From positions 1 through 20,857 of the IMG/VR virus record IMGVR_UViG_3300023174_000739: a stretch of 20,857 nucleotides of DNA. One strand, written 5' to 3'. Shown here piece after piece: positions 20,825 to 20,857 of the stretch. This DNA is from a virus. A model generated the notes under the pieces. The model did no database searches. It had not been told where the DNA came from and saw nothing but the letters and a program-made list of their open reading frames with translations. The position numbers and the translations under genes were made by a program. The stretch's first letter is position 1. Every line of letters begins with the position of its first letter.

Positions 20825-20857
20825 CTACGCACATACCGATTGGATAATGATGCGTAG
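20825..20857 (+). repeat. Inverted repeat at window end
   Basis: CTACGCA (20825-20831) is the reverse complement of TGCGTAG (20851-20857). The match extends by CAT/ATG if one base is bulged. No T-run follows within the window. It may be an operator, part of a terminator cut off by the window edge, or a leader structure. Confidence 0.6.

Noticed and set aside
1-20857. Lysogeny module (integrase, repressor, attachment site)
   Set aside because: No recombinase or repressor-like protein is present here, so lifestyle cannot be judged from this window.

Overview
The window is a stretch of a tailed double-stranded DNA phage (long, non-contractile tail; HK97-type head) or a closely related prophage. 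Every supportable gene is on the + strand. Protein styles point to an actinobacterial host: P27-type small terminase, HK97 portal, a multidomain actinophage-like capsid maturation protease, a minor tail protein beginning with the MAGAGYK / TGDVFT pattern, and terminators made of long C-run/G-run stems. Base composition looks moderate by eye rather than high-GC, which would fit a freshwater or Microbacteriaceae-like host, but that is inference. No integrase, repressor, tRNA or CRISPR array was seen.

Left part (1-4006), accessory/early-looking. It holds the end of a HAD-family sugar-phosphatase or phosphomannomutase-like gene, an HNH endonuclease, and then two transcription modules. Each module has T/G-rich repeats, a shared CGACACGCC motif, an A/T tract and a TTGACA promoter. 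The modules drive small uncharacterised acidic proteins and two tiny single-helix membrane peptides, and each ends in a strong terminator. About 330 bases of C-rich repeat-bearing DNA then separate them from the packaging genes and could hold the packaging signal.

Head region (4007-11183). Small and large terminase, a 45-residue membrane protein, HK97 portal, an 86-residue beta-rich protein, and a 642-residue protease polyprotein with a HAD phosphatase-like domain inserted near its N terminus. A 57-residue protein follows, then the major capsid gene, which is isolated between two terminators and preceded by an 18-bp direct repeat.

Decoration cassette (11215-13459). A GT-B glycosyltransferase, a GT-A glycosyltransferase and a TagD-like cytidylyltransferase overlap each other and sit between capsid and connector genes. 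Together with the two HAD domains they suggest virion glycosylation or attachment of a CDP-activated group.

Connector and tail region (13478-20812). Head-tail adaptor, tail terminator, major tail protein, and two tail assembly chaperone frames joined by a -1 frameshift at CCCAAAA. Next come a terminator, an HK97-gp10-like protein, the tape measure protein, two minor tail proteins, a small Cys-rich protein and a coiled-coil/TM protein that is a holin candidate. Many genes are coupled by TAATG or ATGA overlaps, so this is a few long operons punctuated by terminators at about 2.8, 3.65, 9.8, 11.15 and 15.37 kb.
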